A stretch of 64,000 bases of DNA, taken from contig NZ_JACHNY010000011.1 of assembly GCF_014199625.1 (NCBI RefSeq), positions 21,475-85,474 on the forward strand. Direction: 5' to 3'. Shown in pieces: positions 8,347 to 18,149 of this stretch; positions within the stretch are counted from its first letter, which is position 1; each line of letters starts with the position of its first letter. The stretch is from Sphingomonas abaci. Its GTDB lineage: Bacteria > Pseudomonadota > Alphaproteobacteria > Sphingomonadales > Sphingomonadaceae. A program made the translations under genes and the position numbers. The notes beneath the pieces were generated by a model that saw only the letters and a list, made by a program, of their open reading frames with translations, had not been told where the DNA came from and made no database searches.

Positions 8347-8411
8347 GATTCGACACATCCGCATCCCGTGCCGGGATCATGCGCAAGTCCGACATAGCTC
8401 CGGAATTTACG

Positions 8412-8520
8412 CACCACCCCGGCGAGGACCGGGATCCAGTCGGGGGACGTTCATCGGGAAAGTTTGCACCCCGTTACGTCCGCCTTCCCAACCGGGTCCC
8501 GGCCTTTGCAGGGGCGGTTT
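8412..8520. repeat. intergenic palindromic repeat, copy A
   Basis: The left end (8412-8448) carries CCCCGGCGAGGACCGGGA followed by CCAGTCGGGGGACG. The right end (about 8483-8520) carries the roughly reverse-complementary TTCCCAACCGGGTCCCGG and CCTTTGCAGGGG. The same end pairs occur at 10731-10863 and 52610-52714 with unrelated middles, which marks a dispersed repeat. It lies between the converging SDR and alcohol dehydrogenase genes and fills most of that gap. No gene is seen inside. Confidence 0.7.
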
Positions 8521-8563
8521 CGAGATCTTGGCACCCCCGCCCTTTTTTAGCGGAGGACGACGT

Positions 8564-9580
8564 TTACCATTCCACGCCGATCTTGCCGAAATGGCCGGCG
8601 CTTTCCTCATAGGCGAAGGCGTCGGCCAGCCGCTCCAGCGGGAAGCGGCGGTCGATCACCGGGCGAATGGCGTTCGCCTCGATCGCGCGGACGAAATCCT
8701 GCTGCATCCGCCGGCTGCCGACGATCAGGCCCTGTAAGCGCGCCTGTTTGCCCATCAGGGCGGCGGTCGGCACGTCGCCGCTCGCTCCGGTCAGCACGCC
8801 GATCAGCGAGATATGGCCGCCGACCCGCACCGCGTCGATCGACTGGGCGAGCGTCCCCGGCCCGCCGACCTCGACGACATGGTCGACGCCCAGCCCACCG
8901 GTCCAGTCGGCGATGGCGCGCCCCCATTGCGGCATCTCGCGATAGTTGAGCGTGAAGTCCGCGCCCAGCGCGCGCGCGCGCTCCAGCTTCTCGCCGGAGG
9001 ACGAGGTGATCGCCACCGTCGCGCCCATCGCCTTGGCGATCTGGAGCGCCCAGATCGACACGCCGCCGGTGCCGAGCAGCAGCACCGTGTCGCCCGCCTT
9101 CAACCCGCCATCGCAGACCAGCGCGCGCCAGGCGGTCAACCCGGCGGTGGTGATCGTCGCCGCCTCCACCGCGTCCAGGTTCTTGGGGGCATGGGTGAAG
9201 GCGGTGGCGGGCAGAACCACGGCCTCCTGCGCGAACCCATCGATCCCGTCGCCGGGCGTGCCGGCGAAATCGCCGACTCGCGCCGTGCCGTCCTGCCATT
9301 GCGGGAAGAAGCAAGAGACGACCGCATCGCCGGTCGCGAACTCGCTCACCCCCGCGCCGACGCTCTCCACGACGCCGGCCCCGTCGGCGAGCGGCACCCG
9401 GCCGCGCTCCGGATCGGGTGCGCCCATCCGGCCGGTGACCACGCCCAGGTCATGATAGTTGAGCGAGCTGCCATGCAGGGCCACCCGGATCTCGCCCGCA
9501 CCGGGCTGGCCGGGGTCGGGCCGTTCCTCCATCGTCAGCCGGTCCAGCCCGGCGGGCGCGCGAACGATCATTGCCTTCAT
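8564..9580 (-). CDS. NAD(P)-dependent MDR-family alcohol dehydrogenase
   Basis: This is a 338-aa medium-chain dehydrogenase/reductase close to the quinone-oxidoreductase and zinc-ADH-like group. It has the GroES-like N-terminal domain (LHGSSLNYHDLGVVTGRMG, PLADGAGVVESVGAGVSEF) and the nucleotide-binding segment VLLLGTGGVSIWALQIAKAMGA. The four-cysteine structural zinc loop of classical ADHs is absent. The ATG at 9580 is preferred because AAGGAG lies 6 bp before it on the minus strand; a TTG two codons upstream has no such site. The substrate cannot be read from the sequence. It is divergent from the DUF808 gene. Confidence 0.88.
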   Translation of the reverse strand: MKAMIVRAPAGLDRLTMEERPDPGQPGAGEIRVALHGSSLNYHDLGVVTGRMGAPDPERGRVPLADGAGVVESVGAGVSEFATGDAVVSCFFPQWQDGTARVGDFAGTPGDGIDGFAQEAVVLPATAFTHAPKNLDAVEAATITTAGLTAWRALVCDGGLKAGDTVLLLGTGGVSIWALQIAKAMGATVAITSSSGEKLERARALGADFTLNYREMPQWGRAIADWTGGLGVDHVVEVGGPGTLAQSIDAVRVGGHISLIGVLTGASGDVPTAALMGKQARLQGLIVGSRRMQQDFVRAIEANAIRPVIDRRFPLERLADAFAYEESAGHFGKIGVEW

Positions 9581-9772
9581 CGTCAACTCCTTGGCTTTGC
9601 CGCCTCAACGACCGATTCCGCCAAACTCTCCCGCCACCTGCCCCAGGTCAGCCACCCCCGGCCGTCCTGCGACGGCTTTACACCATGGCGGCGCAGCATC
9701 ATGACGGATCGTTCATCGAGCGCGCCGCCCGCGCGATGGACGGGAAGTTGTGCGCGGACGGAGAGTGACGAC

Positions 9773-10708
9773 ATGCCGAGTGGACTGGCCGCCTTGCTGG
9801 ACGATGTCGCGGGGATCACCCGCCTCGCCGCCGCCTCGCTCGACGATGTCGGGGCCGCCGCCAGCCGCGCCGGCACCAAGGCGGTGGGCGTGGTGATCGA
9901 CGATACCGCCGTCACCCCGCGGTACGTCACCGGGCTGTCGCCCGCGCGCGAACTGCCGATCATCGGCAAGATCGCGCTGGGGTCGCTGCGCAACAAGCTG
10001 CTGATCCTGTTGCCGCTGGCGCTGGTGCTGAGCGCCTTCGCCCCCTGGGCGCTGACGCCGCTGCTGATGATCGGCGGCGCCTATCTCTGCTTCGAGGGCG
10101 TGGAGAAGCTGGTCGAGGCCTTTGGCGGCCATCACGCGACCGAAGAGGCGGCGGAAGGCGCGACCACGCCGGAGGCGCTGGAGCAGCAGAAGGTCAGCGG
10201 CGCCGTGCGCACCGACTTCATCCTGTCGGCCGAGATCATGGCGATTGCGCTGGCCGAGGTGTCGGGCAGCGGCATCTTCGCACAGGCGGTGGCGCTGGCG
10301 ATCGTCGCGGTGGCGATTACGGTCGGCGTCTATGGCCTGGTCGGCCTGATCGTGAAGCTGGACGATATCGGCCTGCACCTCGCCGGCAAGGATTCCGCGG
10401 CGGTCCAGGCAATAGGGCGCGGCATGGTGAAGGCGATGCCGGTGATCATGTCCACGCTTGCGGCGATCGGCACCGCGGCGATGATCTGGGTGGGCGGCGG
10501 CATCCTGGTCCATGGCATGGCCGGGCTGGGTTTCGCGGCGCCAGAACATGTCGTGCATCATGCCGCCGAAACGGTGGCGGGTGCGGTGCCGGCGCTGCAC
10601 GGCGTGCTGGCCTGGATCGTCACCGCCATCGGCTCGGCGATCGTCGGGCTGGTCGCTGGCGGGCTGATCGTCGCGATCCTGCACAAGGTGAAGCGCAAGC
10701 CGCACTAA
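9773..10708 (+). CDS. DUF808 family inner-membrane protein (YedI-like)
   Basis: This 311-aa protein matches the DUF808/YedI family from end to end: LAALLDDVAGITRLAAASLDDVGAAASRAGTKAVGVVIDDTAVTPRYV at the start, then several membrane segments (LLILLPLALVLSAFAPWALTPLLMIGGAYLCFEG; IMAIALAEV; VALAIVAVAITVGVYGLVGLIV; PVIMSTLAAIGTAAMIWVGGGILVHGM; WIVTAIGSAIVGLVAGGLIVAIL). The cytoplasmic EKLVEAFGGHH motif after the second segment is conserved in the family. The function is unknown. A possible 27-codon ORF at 9685-9768 ends just before it but has no further support. Confidence 0.85.
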   Translation: MPSGLAALLDDVAGITRLAAASLDDVGAAASRAGTKAVGVVIDDTAVTPRYVTGLSPARELPIIGKIALGSLRNKLLILLPLALVLSAFAPWALTPLLMIGGAYLCFEGVEKLVEAFGGHHATEEAAEGATTPEALEQQKVSGAVRTDFILSAEIMAIALAEVSGSGIFAQAVALAIVAVAITVGVYGLVGLIVKLDDIGLHLAGKDSAAVQAIGRGMVKAMPVIMSTLAAIGTAAMIWVGGGILVHGMAGLGFAAPEHVVHHAAETVAGAVPALHGVLAWIVTAIGSAIVGLVAGGLIVAILHKVKRKPH

Positions 10709-10730
10709 GGGGGTACTGGAATCTCCCGCC

Positions 10731-10863
10731 CCGCTCCCCAGCGAAAGCCGGGGCCCAGTCGGGGGACGCTGCTGATGGAAACGCTGGACTCCGTTATTGT
10801 GAACGAAGTGCGACGCTCCATTATTGAAGCCTTCCCAACGGGCCCCGGCCTCCGCCGGGAACA
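10731..10863. repeat. intergenic palindromic repeat, copy B
   Basis: The left end (10735-10768) reads CCCCAGCGAAAGCCGGGG then CCCAGTCGGGGGACG. The right end (10829-10862) reads CCTTCCCAACGGGCCCCGG then CCTCCGCCGGGAA, nearly the reverse complement of the left end. Copies A and C share both ends. The middle (about 60 bp) is AT-richer than the surroundings. It sits 3' of the DUF808 gene and upstream of the tRNA-Val terminator region. Confidence 0.75.
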
Positions 10864-10890
10864 AGTGGGTGAAAAACCTCGCTCCGCTCC

Positions 10891-10943
10891 AAAACGCAAA
10901 ACGCCCGCCGCCGAACCGCGCTGGCGGGTCGGGAGGCGGGCAT
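10891..10943 (-). terminator. candidate terminator after tRNA-Val
   Basis: On the minus strand, GCCCGCC (10941-10935) pairs with GGCGGGC (10909-10903) and is followed by GTTTTGCGTTTT. It lies about 18 bp beyond the 3' end of tRNA-Val. The loop is long (about 25 nt) and the T run is interrupted, so confidence is moderate. Confidence 0.5.
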
Positions 10944-10960
10944 TTGGAAGACCGGGACGA

Positions 10961-11035
10961 TGGTGGGCGCGACAGGGATTGAACCTGTGACCCCACCCGT
11001 GTGAAGGGTGTGCTCTACCGCTGAGCTACGCGCCC
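10961..11035 (-). tRNA. tRNA-Val(CAC)
   Basis: Read on the minus strand, the acceptor GGGCGCG pairs with CGCGCCC, followed by discriminator A and an encoded CCA. The anticodon stem CACCC/GGGTG encloses TTCACAC, giving anticodon CAC (positions 11003-11001), which reads GUG. The D arm (TAGCTCAGCGGTAGAGCA) and T arm (GGTTCAATCC) are canonical. It lies downstream of hupB in the same orientation. Confidence 0.96.
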
Positions 11036-11100
11036 ATCGTCCGGGAGGCAGCCCTTTAGGCGGTGGTTTTCCGCCTGTCCAGCCACCTTCCGCAAAAAAA

Positions 11101-11373
11101 TCAGTTCACCGAGTCCTTCAGGATCTTGCCGGCCTTGAACTTGGGCTGGCTGGAGGCCTTGATCGTCATCGGCTCGCCGGTGCGCGGGTTGCGGCCGGTC
11201 GATGCCTTGCGCTTGGACACGGAAAAGGTGCCGAAGCCGACCAGACGGACCTCGTCACCCTTGCGCAGGCTGGCGGAGATGGCGTCGAACACCGCCTCCA
11301 CCGCCTTGGTCGCATCCACCTTGCCGAGCCCCGACGTGTCCGCGACCGTCGCGATCAGCTCCTGCTTGTTCAT
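11101..11373 (-). CDS. hupB: HU family DNA-binding protein
   Basis: This is a 90-aa HU protein that compacts and bends DNA without sequence specificity and stabilises supercoils. Family features are MNKQELIATVADTSGLGKVDATKAVEAVFDAI, the arm GFGTFSVSKRKASTGRNPRTGE, and the C-terminal KFKAGKILKDSVN. The size and sequence fit HU-beta rather than IHF. It follows lon in the same direction, the common lon-hupB order of proteobacteria, but the 132-bp gap and a promoter-like sequence suggest its own transcription start. Confidence 0.94.
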   Translation of the reverse strand: MNKQELIATVADTSGLGKVDATKAVEAVFDAISASLRKGDEVRLVGFGTFSVSKRKASTGRNPRTGEPMTIKASSQPKFKAGKILKDSVN

Positions 11374-11439
11374 CGATTAACCCCCAAAAGATAAAGCGTC
11401 GTCACGCGCGCCGGAATCAATCCGCGCGGCAGAAGTCCC

Positions 11440-11468
11440 AATAAGAGCGAGCATTTAGCCCGAGTCAA
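11440..11468 (-). promoter_or_regulatory. candidate hupB promoter
   Basis: On the minus strand, TTGACT (11468-11463) is followed after 17 bp by CTTATT (11445-11440), a good -35 with a weak -10 at ideal spacing. It lies about 65 bp upstream of the hupB start, in the lon-hupB gap. Confidence 0.4.
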
Positions 11469-11505
11469 CCGCCGCGCGACGAGGCGACGCGCAGCGGTTC
11501 CGGGT

Positions 11506-13902
<2,397 letters not shown>

Positions 13903-13940
13903 AAGCTACTCCGCGCGCCGTTCGATCGGCGCTTTTGTCC

Positions 13941-13969
13941 TATATGGGCGGTGATGCCCCATCCATCAA
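13941..13969 (-). promoter_or_regulatory. candidate lon promoter
   Basis: On the minus strand, TTGATG (13969-13964), a 17-bp spacer and CATATA (13946-13941) resemble a housekeeping promoter about 40 bp upstream of lon. CCCATATA at the same place also resembles a heat-shock (sigma-32) -10 box, but no matching CTTGAAA -35 is seen. Confidence 0.35.
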
Positions 13970-14095
13970 TCACCTGCACGGCGACCGGTGCGACGTCGGG
14001 ATCGCGCAAGCCTCCCGGCATAGGCAAAGCCCTCTTCATCCTATAGCCGTGCAGGGGCTCGGGCGGTCGCCCGTCCCTCTTGTCCGGTCCCGTCC

Positions 14096-15811
14096 ATGTT
14101 CGCATCCCTGCTCGCCCCCCTCGCCGTCCTGGCCACCGCCGCTCCATCCGACACCGCGCCGCCGGCCAAGGGCACGCCGCCCGTCACCGCGCAGACGCAG
14201 CGATCGGGCGGCGTACGCCCGCCCGAACAGCTGGCGATGCGCTTCGACACCGCCGATCTAGCATTCGAGCTATTGCCCGACCGTTACCGACTGGAGGGCG
14301 TGGCGACCCTGGGCTTCACCGCCACCGCACCGCTCGAGCGGCTGGTGATCGACCTCGACCGCAACCTGCCGGTTCGCGCGATCGCGATCGACGGCGTTGA
14401 CCTGCCGCCCGCCGCCTGGTCGAACCCGGAGGGACAACTGGTCGTCCGCCTGCCCCGGCCACTCGCCAACGGACAGTCGGTCAGCGCACGCATCACCTAT
14501 GGCGGGACGCCGCATGTCGCGGTGCGCGCTCCCTGGGACGACGGCGTCGTCTGGTCGAAGACCCGGGACGGCCGCACCTGGTTCGCCACCACGGCGGAGG
14601 GCTATGGGTGCGACCTGTTCTGGCCCTGCCTCGATTTCCCGAAGGGCGAGCCGGCGCAGGTGACGCTGCACATCATCGTTCCGAAGGGGTTGAAGGCCCC
14701 GTCCAACGGCGTACTGCTGGGCGTCGATACGCTGCCCGACGGCCGCAGCCGCTGGAACTGGCGGATCGCGCATCCCAACACCTATGGCATCGCCCTCAAT
14801 GTCGGGCCGTACGAGCAGATCAGCGGCACGTACAAGAGCCGGTTCGGCAACAGCATCCCGATGGCCTACTGGTACCTGCCGGGCGAGAAGGCGCAGGCCG
14901 AGCGGCTCTTCGCCGAATTCGCGCCGACGCTCGACTTTTTCGAGACGCTGATCGGTCCCTATCCGTTTGGCGACGAGAAGGTCGGCGTGGTGGAGACCCC
15001 GTACAAGGGCATGGAGCACCAGACGATCAACGCTTACGGCAACGACTATGCCAAGGCGATCGAGGGGTTCGACTGGCTCTTCCAGCACGAGTTCAGCCAC
15101 GAATGGTTCGGCAACCAGCTGACCGCCGCCAATTGGGACGATTACTGGCTGCACGAGGGCTATGGCAGCTATATGCAGCCCGCCTATGGTCGGTGGCGCG
15201 AGGGCGAGGCGCGCTATGCCGCGATGATGCAGGGGCAGCGCGGCGCCATCGCCAACCAGGTGCCGATCGTGCGCGGCCGCGTCATCACCGAGGAGGAGGT
15301 GTACGAGGCCAAGGACGGCGGCCCCGGCCTCGACATCTACAACAAGGGCTCGTGGATGCTCCACACGCTGCGCGGCCTGATCGGCGACGCGGCGTTCTGG
15401 GACGTGACCCGCCTGGCGGTCTATGGCCGAACCGATCCCAGGCCCGGCAACTTCCAGCCGCGCTTCGGCTCGACCGCGGAATATGAGCGTTTCGTCCGTC
15501 AGGTGACCGGCCGCGACTATGGCTGGTTCTTCGACGTGTATCTGCGCCAGGCCGCATTGCCCGACCTGGTGACCGAGCGGGCCGGCGGCCACATGACGCT
15601 GCGTTGGAAGGTGCCGGGCGACGGTCCCTTCCCGCTCCCCGTCGAGGTGCAGGTGGGCGACCGGATCGTGACCGTGCCAATGACCGGCGGCCGGGGCATG
15701 CTGGCGGTGCCCGACGACGCGCATGTGGTGATCGATCCCTTCGCTCGCGTGTTGAGGCGTTCGACGGCGGTCGAGGAATTGCAGGCATGGCGAAACGGCA
15801 AGACGAAATGA
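14096..15811 (+). CDS. M1 family metallopeptidase (aminopeptidase-like), exported
   Basis: This 571-aa zinc peptidase has an N-terminal signal-like segment (MFASLLAPLAVLATAAPSDTA) and so probably acts in the periplasm. The zinc site is H331-E332-x2-H335 in HEFSHEWFGNQ with E354 in LHEGYGSYMQP, the spacing of gluzincin M1 enzymes. The expected beta-sandwich N-terminal domain precedes it (DRYRLEGVATLGFTATAPLERLVIDLD). The exopeptidase GAMEN motif is replaced by GMEHQTINAYG, as in several bacterial M1 members. It ends within the start codon of the next gene (ATGA), so the two are coupled. The substrate is unknown. Confidence 0.9.
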   Translation: MFASLLAPLAVLATAAPSDTAPPAKGTPPVTAQTQRSGGVRPPEQLAMRFDTADLAFELLPDRYRLEGVATLGFTATAPLERLVIDLDRNLPVRAIAIDGVDLPPAAWSNPEGQLVVRLPRPLANGQSVSARITYGGTPHVAVRAPWDDGVVWSKTRDGRTWFATTAEGYGCDLFWPCLDFPKGEPAQVTLHIIVPKGLKAPSNGVLLGVDTLPDGRSRWNWRIAHPNTYGIALNVGPYEQISGTYKSRFGNSIPMAYWYLPGEKAQAERLFAEFAPTLDFFETLIGPYPFGDEKVGVVETPYKGMEHQTINAYGNDYAKAIEGFDWLFQHEFSHEWFGNQLTAANWDDYWLHEGYGSYMQPAYGRWREGEARYAAMMQGQRGAIANQVPIVRGRVITEEEVYEAKDGGPGLDIYNKGSWMLHTLRGLIGDAAFWDVTRLAVYGRTDPRPGNFQPRFGSTAEYERFVRQVTGRDYGWFFDVYLRQAALPDLVTERAGGHMTLRWKVPGDGPFPLPVEVQVGDRIVTVPMTGGRGMLAVPDDAHVVIDPFARVLRRSTAVEELQAWRNGKTK

Positions 15812-16068
15812 GCGGAACGGCACTCGCCGCCGCCCGCGTCGCGGAAATGGCGGCGATCTTCATGATCGGCGACGGGCTTCTCGGCCTCCTGCAGCCCCGC
15901 CGCCATGTTGCGCTATGGCGATCGGATATGGCCGCACTCGATTCGCTAGTCCGGCCCTTTGCCGGACGAGTCGGTGCCCGGCGTCTCTATGGCGTGATGC
16001 AACTGGGGGCGGGAATAGCGCTCGCGAGTCGGCTGAAGCGTCCCGACCGTCTGCACTCGCAAGGATGA
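15808..16068 (+). CDS. small protein coupled to the M1 peptidase
   Basis: This is an 86-aa protein of unknown family. It begins at ATG 15808, which overlaps the peptidase stop (ATGA). It has a weakly hydrophobic N-terminal stretch (VAEMAAIFMIGDGLLGLLQPRRHVALW) and a second one (GARRLYGVMQLGAGIALASRLKR), suggesting two short membrane-associated helices. Overlap with the peptidase and GC-rich codon use support it as real. No function can be inferred. Confidence 0.65.
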   Translation: MSGTALAAARVAEMAAIFMIGDGLLGLLQPRRHVALWRSDMAALDSLVRPFAGRVGARRLYGVMQLGAGIALASRLKRPDRLHSQG

Positions 16069-16092
16069 GCCTGGTTGCGGTTGAAACCACTT

Positions 16093-16116
16093 CGGCACCG
16101 TCGATGGACGGTGCCG
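16093..16116. terminator. perfect hairpin after the M1 peptidase operon
   Basis: CGGCACCGTC and GACGGTGCCG form a perfect 10-bp stem around a GATG loop, 25 bp after the last stop of the peptidase operon. There is no T run on either side, so it may act as an RNA-stabilising 3' end or a weak terminator rather than a classic one. Confidence 0.5.
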
Positions 16117-16322
16117 CAAGTACATCGGTCCGATCCCGTCGAGAAAAAACCGAGTTCGCGATAAGCATTTGAGCGAGAACTGACGGGAGAGAGCTGCCAT
16201 TACAGCGCTCATCTCCCGACCAACACCGGCCGTTGCCGGTTTGACCGGCGGCTCCACTCCATATCTCGTCTTGTAATTGACGACGCGGTGGCTGGTGACG
16301 CGCTTGTACACGAGCCGCAGGC

Positions 16323-16348
16323 AAAAAAAAGCCGGGACAAGCCCGGCT
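16323..16348 (-). terminator. Rho-independent terminator
   Basis: On the minus strand, AGCCGGG and CCCGGCT pair around a five-base loop and run straight into eight T residues. It ends either a small RNA or the Ca2+/H+ antiporter transcript. Confidence 0.9.
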
Positions 16349-16430
16349 GGAAAGTTTTTAGGAGAGGATGCCTGAAAGGCACGACTCTTGTGCATCGCAA
16401 CACGTGGTTAAGCAATTGCTTGTTGGATGA
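16323..16430 (-). ncRNA. candidate small RNA with 3' terminator
   Basis: On the minus strand the sequence offers, in order, a small hairpin (TGCCT, TTC loop, AGGCA; 16381-16369), an unpaired stretch with CCTCTCCT, and a strong terminator (AGCCGGG, five-base loop, CCCGGCT) ending in eight T residues (16330-16323). A short hairpin, an anti-Shine-Dalgarno-like single strand and a U-tailed terminator are the usual modules of trans-acting bacterial small RNAs. The 5' end is a guess and no convincing promoter was found. It may instead be the 3' UTR of the antiporter gene, whose stop lies about 155 bp upstream of the terminator stem. Confidence 0.45.
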
Positions 16431-16501
16431 TCGTGATTGCGCAAATTGCAATCAGCAGTTGGTTCCCATGTACGCCCCTGCTCTCACGGCTTTTTTTTGA
16501 A

Positions 16502-17626
16502 TCATGGCACGATGGTAACGAACAAATAGGCCGCGAAGATCACCAGGTGGACGACGCCCTGCAACACCGTGGTCTTGCCGTTGCCCAGCGACAGGGTGGC
16601 GACGAACAGCGATAGCGCCAGCAGCGTCATGCTCTTCGCGCTGATCCCCAGCGCCAGGGGTAGTCCCAGGACCAGCGACACGATCGCCACCGCCGGCATG
16701 GTCAGCCCGATCGTCGCCAGGGCCGATCCCAGCGCCAGGTTCAGGCTGGTCTGCAGGCGGTTGCGCTTCGCGGCGCGGTAGGCGGCGAGGCTTTCGGGCG
16801 CGAGCACCAGCGCGGCGATGATGACGCCGACCAGCGCCAGCGGCAGCCCCGCGCCCAGGATCGCCGCCTCGACGGTCGGAGACAGCGCCTTGGCCAGCAG
16901 CACGACCACGACCAGCGCGACCAGCAGCACGCCGAACGCGCTCCAGGCGCCGGCGTCGGTCGGCGGCGCGGCATGGGCGTCATGAGGCAGGCTTTCGCCC
17001 GACGGCAGGAAATAATCGCGGTGCCGCACCGTCTGCACCATCACGAACACGGCATAGAGGATCAGCGACACCACCGCCACGAACAGCAGTTGCGATGGCG
17101 CATAGGTCGGGCCGGCGGTGGAGGCGGTGTAGTTGGGCAGGATCAGCGACAGCACTGCCATCGCCGCCAGCACGCAGAGCGCCGCGCTCACCCCGCGCAG
17201 GGTGAAGCGCTGCTCGCCGTGGCGGATGCCGCCGGCCAGCAGGCAAAGGCCGACGATGAAGTTGAGGATGATCATGATCGCCGCGAACACCGTGTCGCGC
17301 GCCAGCGACGACGCGTCGCCCGCGTCCGACAGCATCAGGCTGACGATCAGCGACACCTCGATCACCGTCACCGCGATCGCCAGCACCAGGGTGCCGAACG
17401 GCTCGCCGACCCGGTGTGCGACCACCTCGGCATGATGGACCGCAGCCAGCACGCTGCCGATCAGGATGACGATCGCGATCAGCGTGCCCGCCGTGCCGAG
17501 CGTCGCGAGCGACGTCACGATCGCCGCCACGCCCAGCAGCGGGAAGACCAAGGTCCACCACGGCAAGGTCAGCCGATGCAGCAGGGCCCGCTTGGCCCCC
17601 TGGGGTACGATCACCTCTTCCGCCAT
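16502..17626 (-). CDS. chaA: ChaA-type Ca2+(Na+)/H+ antiporter
   Basis: This 374-aa inner-membrane antiporter belongs to the CaCA superfamily. Eleven or so hydrophobic segments are visible. The cation-binding repeat appears as EPFGTLVLAIAVTVIEVSLIVSLML in the first half and as the related ALGSALATIGLTMPAVAIVSLVLG in the second half. The acidic motif GVIIAALVLAPESLAAYRAAKRNRLQTSLN sits between them. It would exchange Ca2+ or Na+ for protons in alkaline or salt stress. The start at 17626 is chosen because GGGAGG lies 4 bp upstream; an ATG seven codons earlier would place that site inside the coding region. Confidence 0.88.
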   Translation of the reverse strand: MAEEVIVPQGAKRALLHRLTLPWWTLVFPLLGVAAIVTSLATLGTAGTLIAIVILIGSVLAAVHHAEVVAHRVGEPFGTLVLAIAVTVIEVSLIVSLMLSDAGDASSLARDTVFAAIMIILNFIVGLCLLAGGIRHGEQRFTLRGVSAALCVLAAMAVLSLILPNYTASTAGPTYAPSQLLFVAVVSLILYAVFVMVQTVRHRDYFLPSGESLPHDAHAAPPTDAGAWSAFGVLLVALVVVVLLAKALSPTVEAAILGAGLPLALVGVIIAALVLAPESLAAYRAAKRNRLQTSLNLALGSALATIGLTMPAVAIVSLVLGLPLALGISAKSMTLLALSLFVATLSLGNGKTTVLQGVVHLVIFAAYLFVTIVP

Positions 17627-17698
17627 GCCGCCTCCCTTTGCGTCCACCCATGGGAATGCATTGGCGGCGCGAAAGGGTCCGGGCGAACCCGGTTCAAG

Positions 17699-18088
17699 TC
17701 AGGCGATCACGCCGCCCCCGTCGCGCTGGGCCAGCACGCGGCCCATCGATTCGAACAGGGCATCCATCGCCACCGGCTTGAAGATGACGTCGTCGGCCCC
17801 CGCCGCCAGGCAGCGCTCGCGCAGGTCGACGGCAGCGTCGGCGGTCACCACGATGATCGGCACGGCCGCCTTGGCGTCGCCGCGCGCGCGGATGTGGCGG
17901 ATCGCGGTGATGCCATCCATGCCCGGCATGCGCAGGTCGATCAGCACGATGGTGAAATCGTGGCGGTCGATTTCGATCAGCCCCTGCTCGGCATCCTCGG
18001 CCTCGCTCATGGTGGCGCCGGCCACGTCCAGCATGTCGCGCACGACGCGGCGGTTCATGCGATCGTCCTCGATGAAGAGCACGTCCAT
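17699..18088 (-). CDS. single-domain response regulator (CheY-like)
   Basis: This is a 129-aa stand-alone receiver domain. The phosphorylation pocket is complete: acidic pair D8-D9 (region FIEDDR), phospho-acceptor D51 in IVLIDLRMPGMDG, T82 in VVTADAA, and K104 in FKPVAMDAL. There is no output domain, so it must act by protein contact. It lies 61 bp downstream of a histidine kinase in the same direction and is its likely partner; such single receivers often shuttle phosphate or control a c-di-GMP enzyme. Confidence 0.9.
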   Translation of the reverse strand: MDVLFIEDDRMNRRVVRDMLDVAGATMSEAEDAEQGLIEIDRHDFTIVLIDLRMPGMDGITAIRHIRARGDAKAAVPIIVVTADAAVDLRERCLAAGADDVIFKPVAMDALFESMGRVLAQRDGGGVIA

Positions 18089-18149
18089 CGCTAAGCCGAT
18101 CCCATCCTGTGCCCCTGGCAGCGCATGATCATGCGCCCGCGTCTACGCG

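Larger units (their letters stand above)
16069..16501. other. gene-poor 433-bp interval
   Basis: No convincing protein gene lies here. The interval is AT-richer than its neighbours and contains a perfect 10-bp hairpin (16093-16116), a minus-strand terminator (16323-16348), a candidate small RNA ahead of it, and short palindromes (CACGTG, AAGCAATTGCTT, and GATTGC/GCAATC arms at about 16434-16452). Two T or A runs of eight flank the candidate RNA region. Confidence 0.6.

Noticed and set aside
9685..9768. 27-codon ORF just before the DUF808 gene
   Set aside because: It has no clear ribosome-binding site, its composition is mixed, and it lies in the promoter region between divergent genes. Not enough to call.
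16261..16395. Minus-strand small protein beginning MHKSRAFQASSPKNF
   Set aside because: Its frame runs through the stem and T run of a strong terminator, so the RNA would usually end before the ORF is complete. A small RNA is the better explanation.
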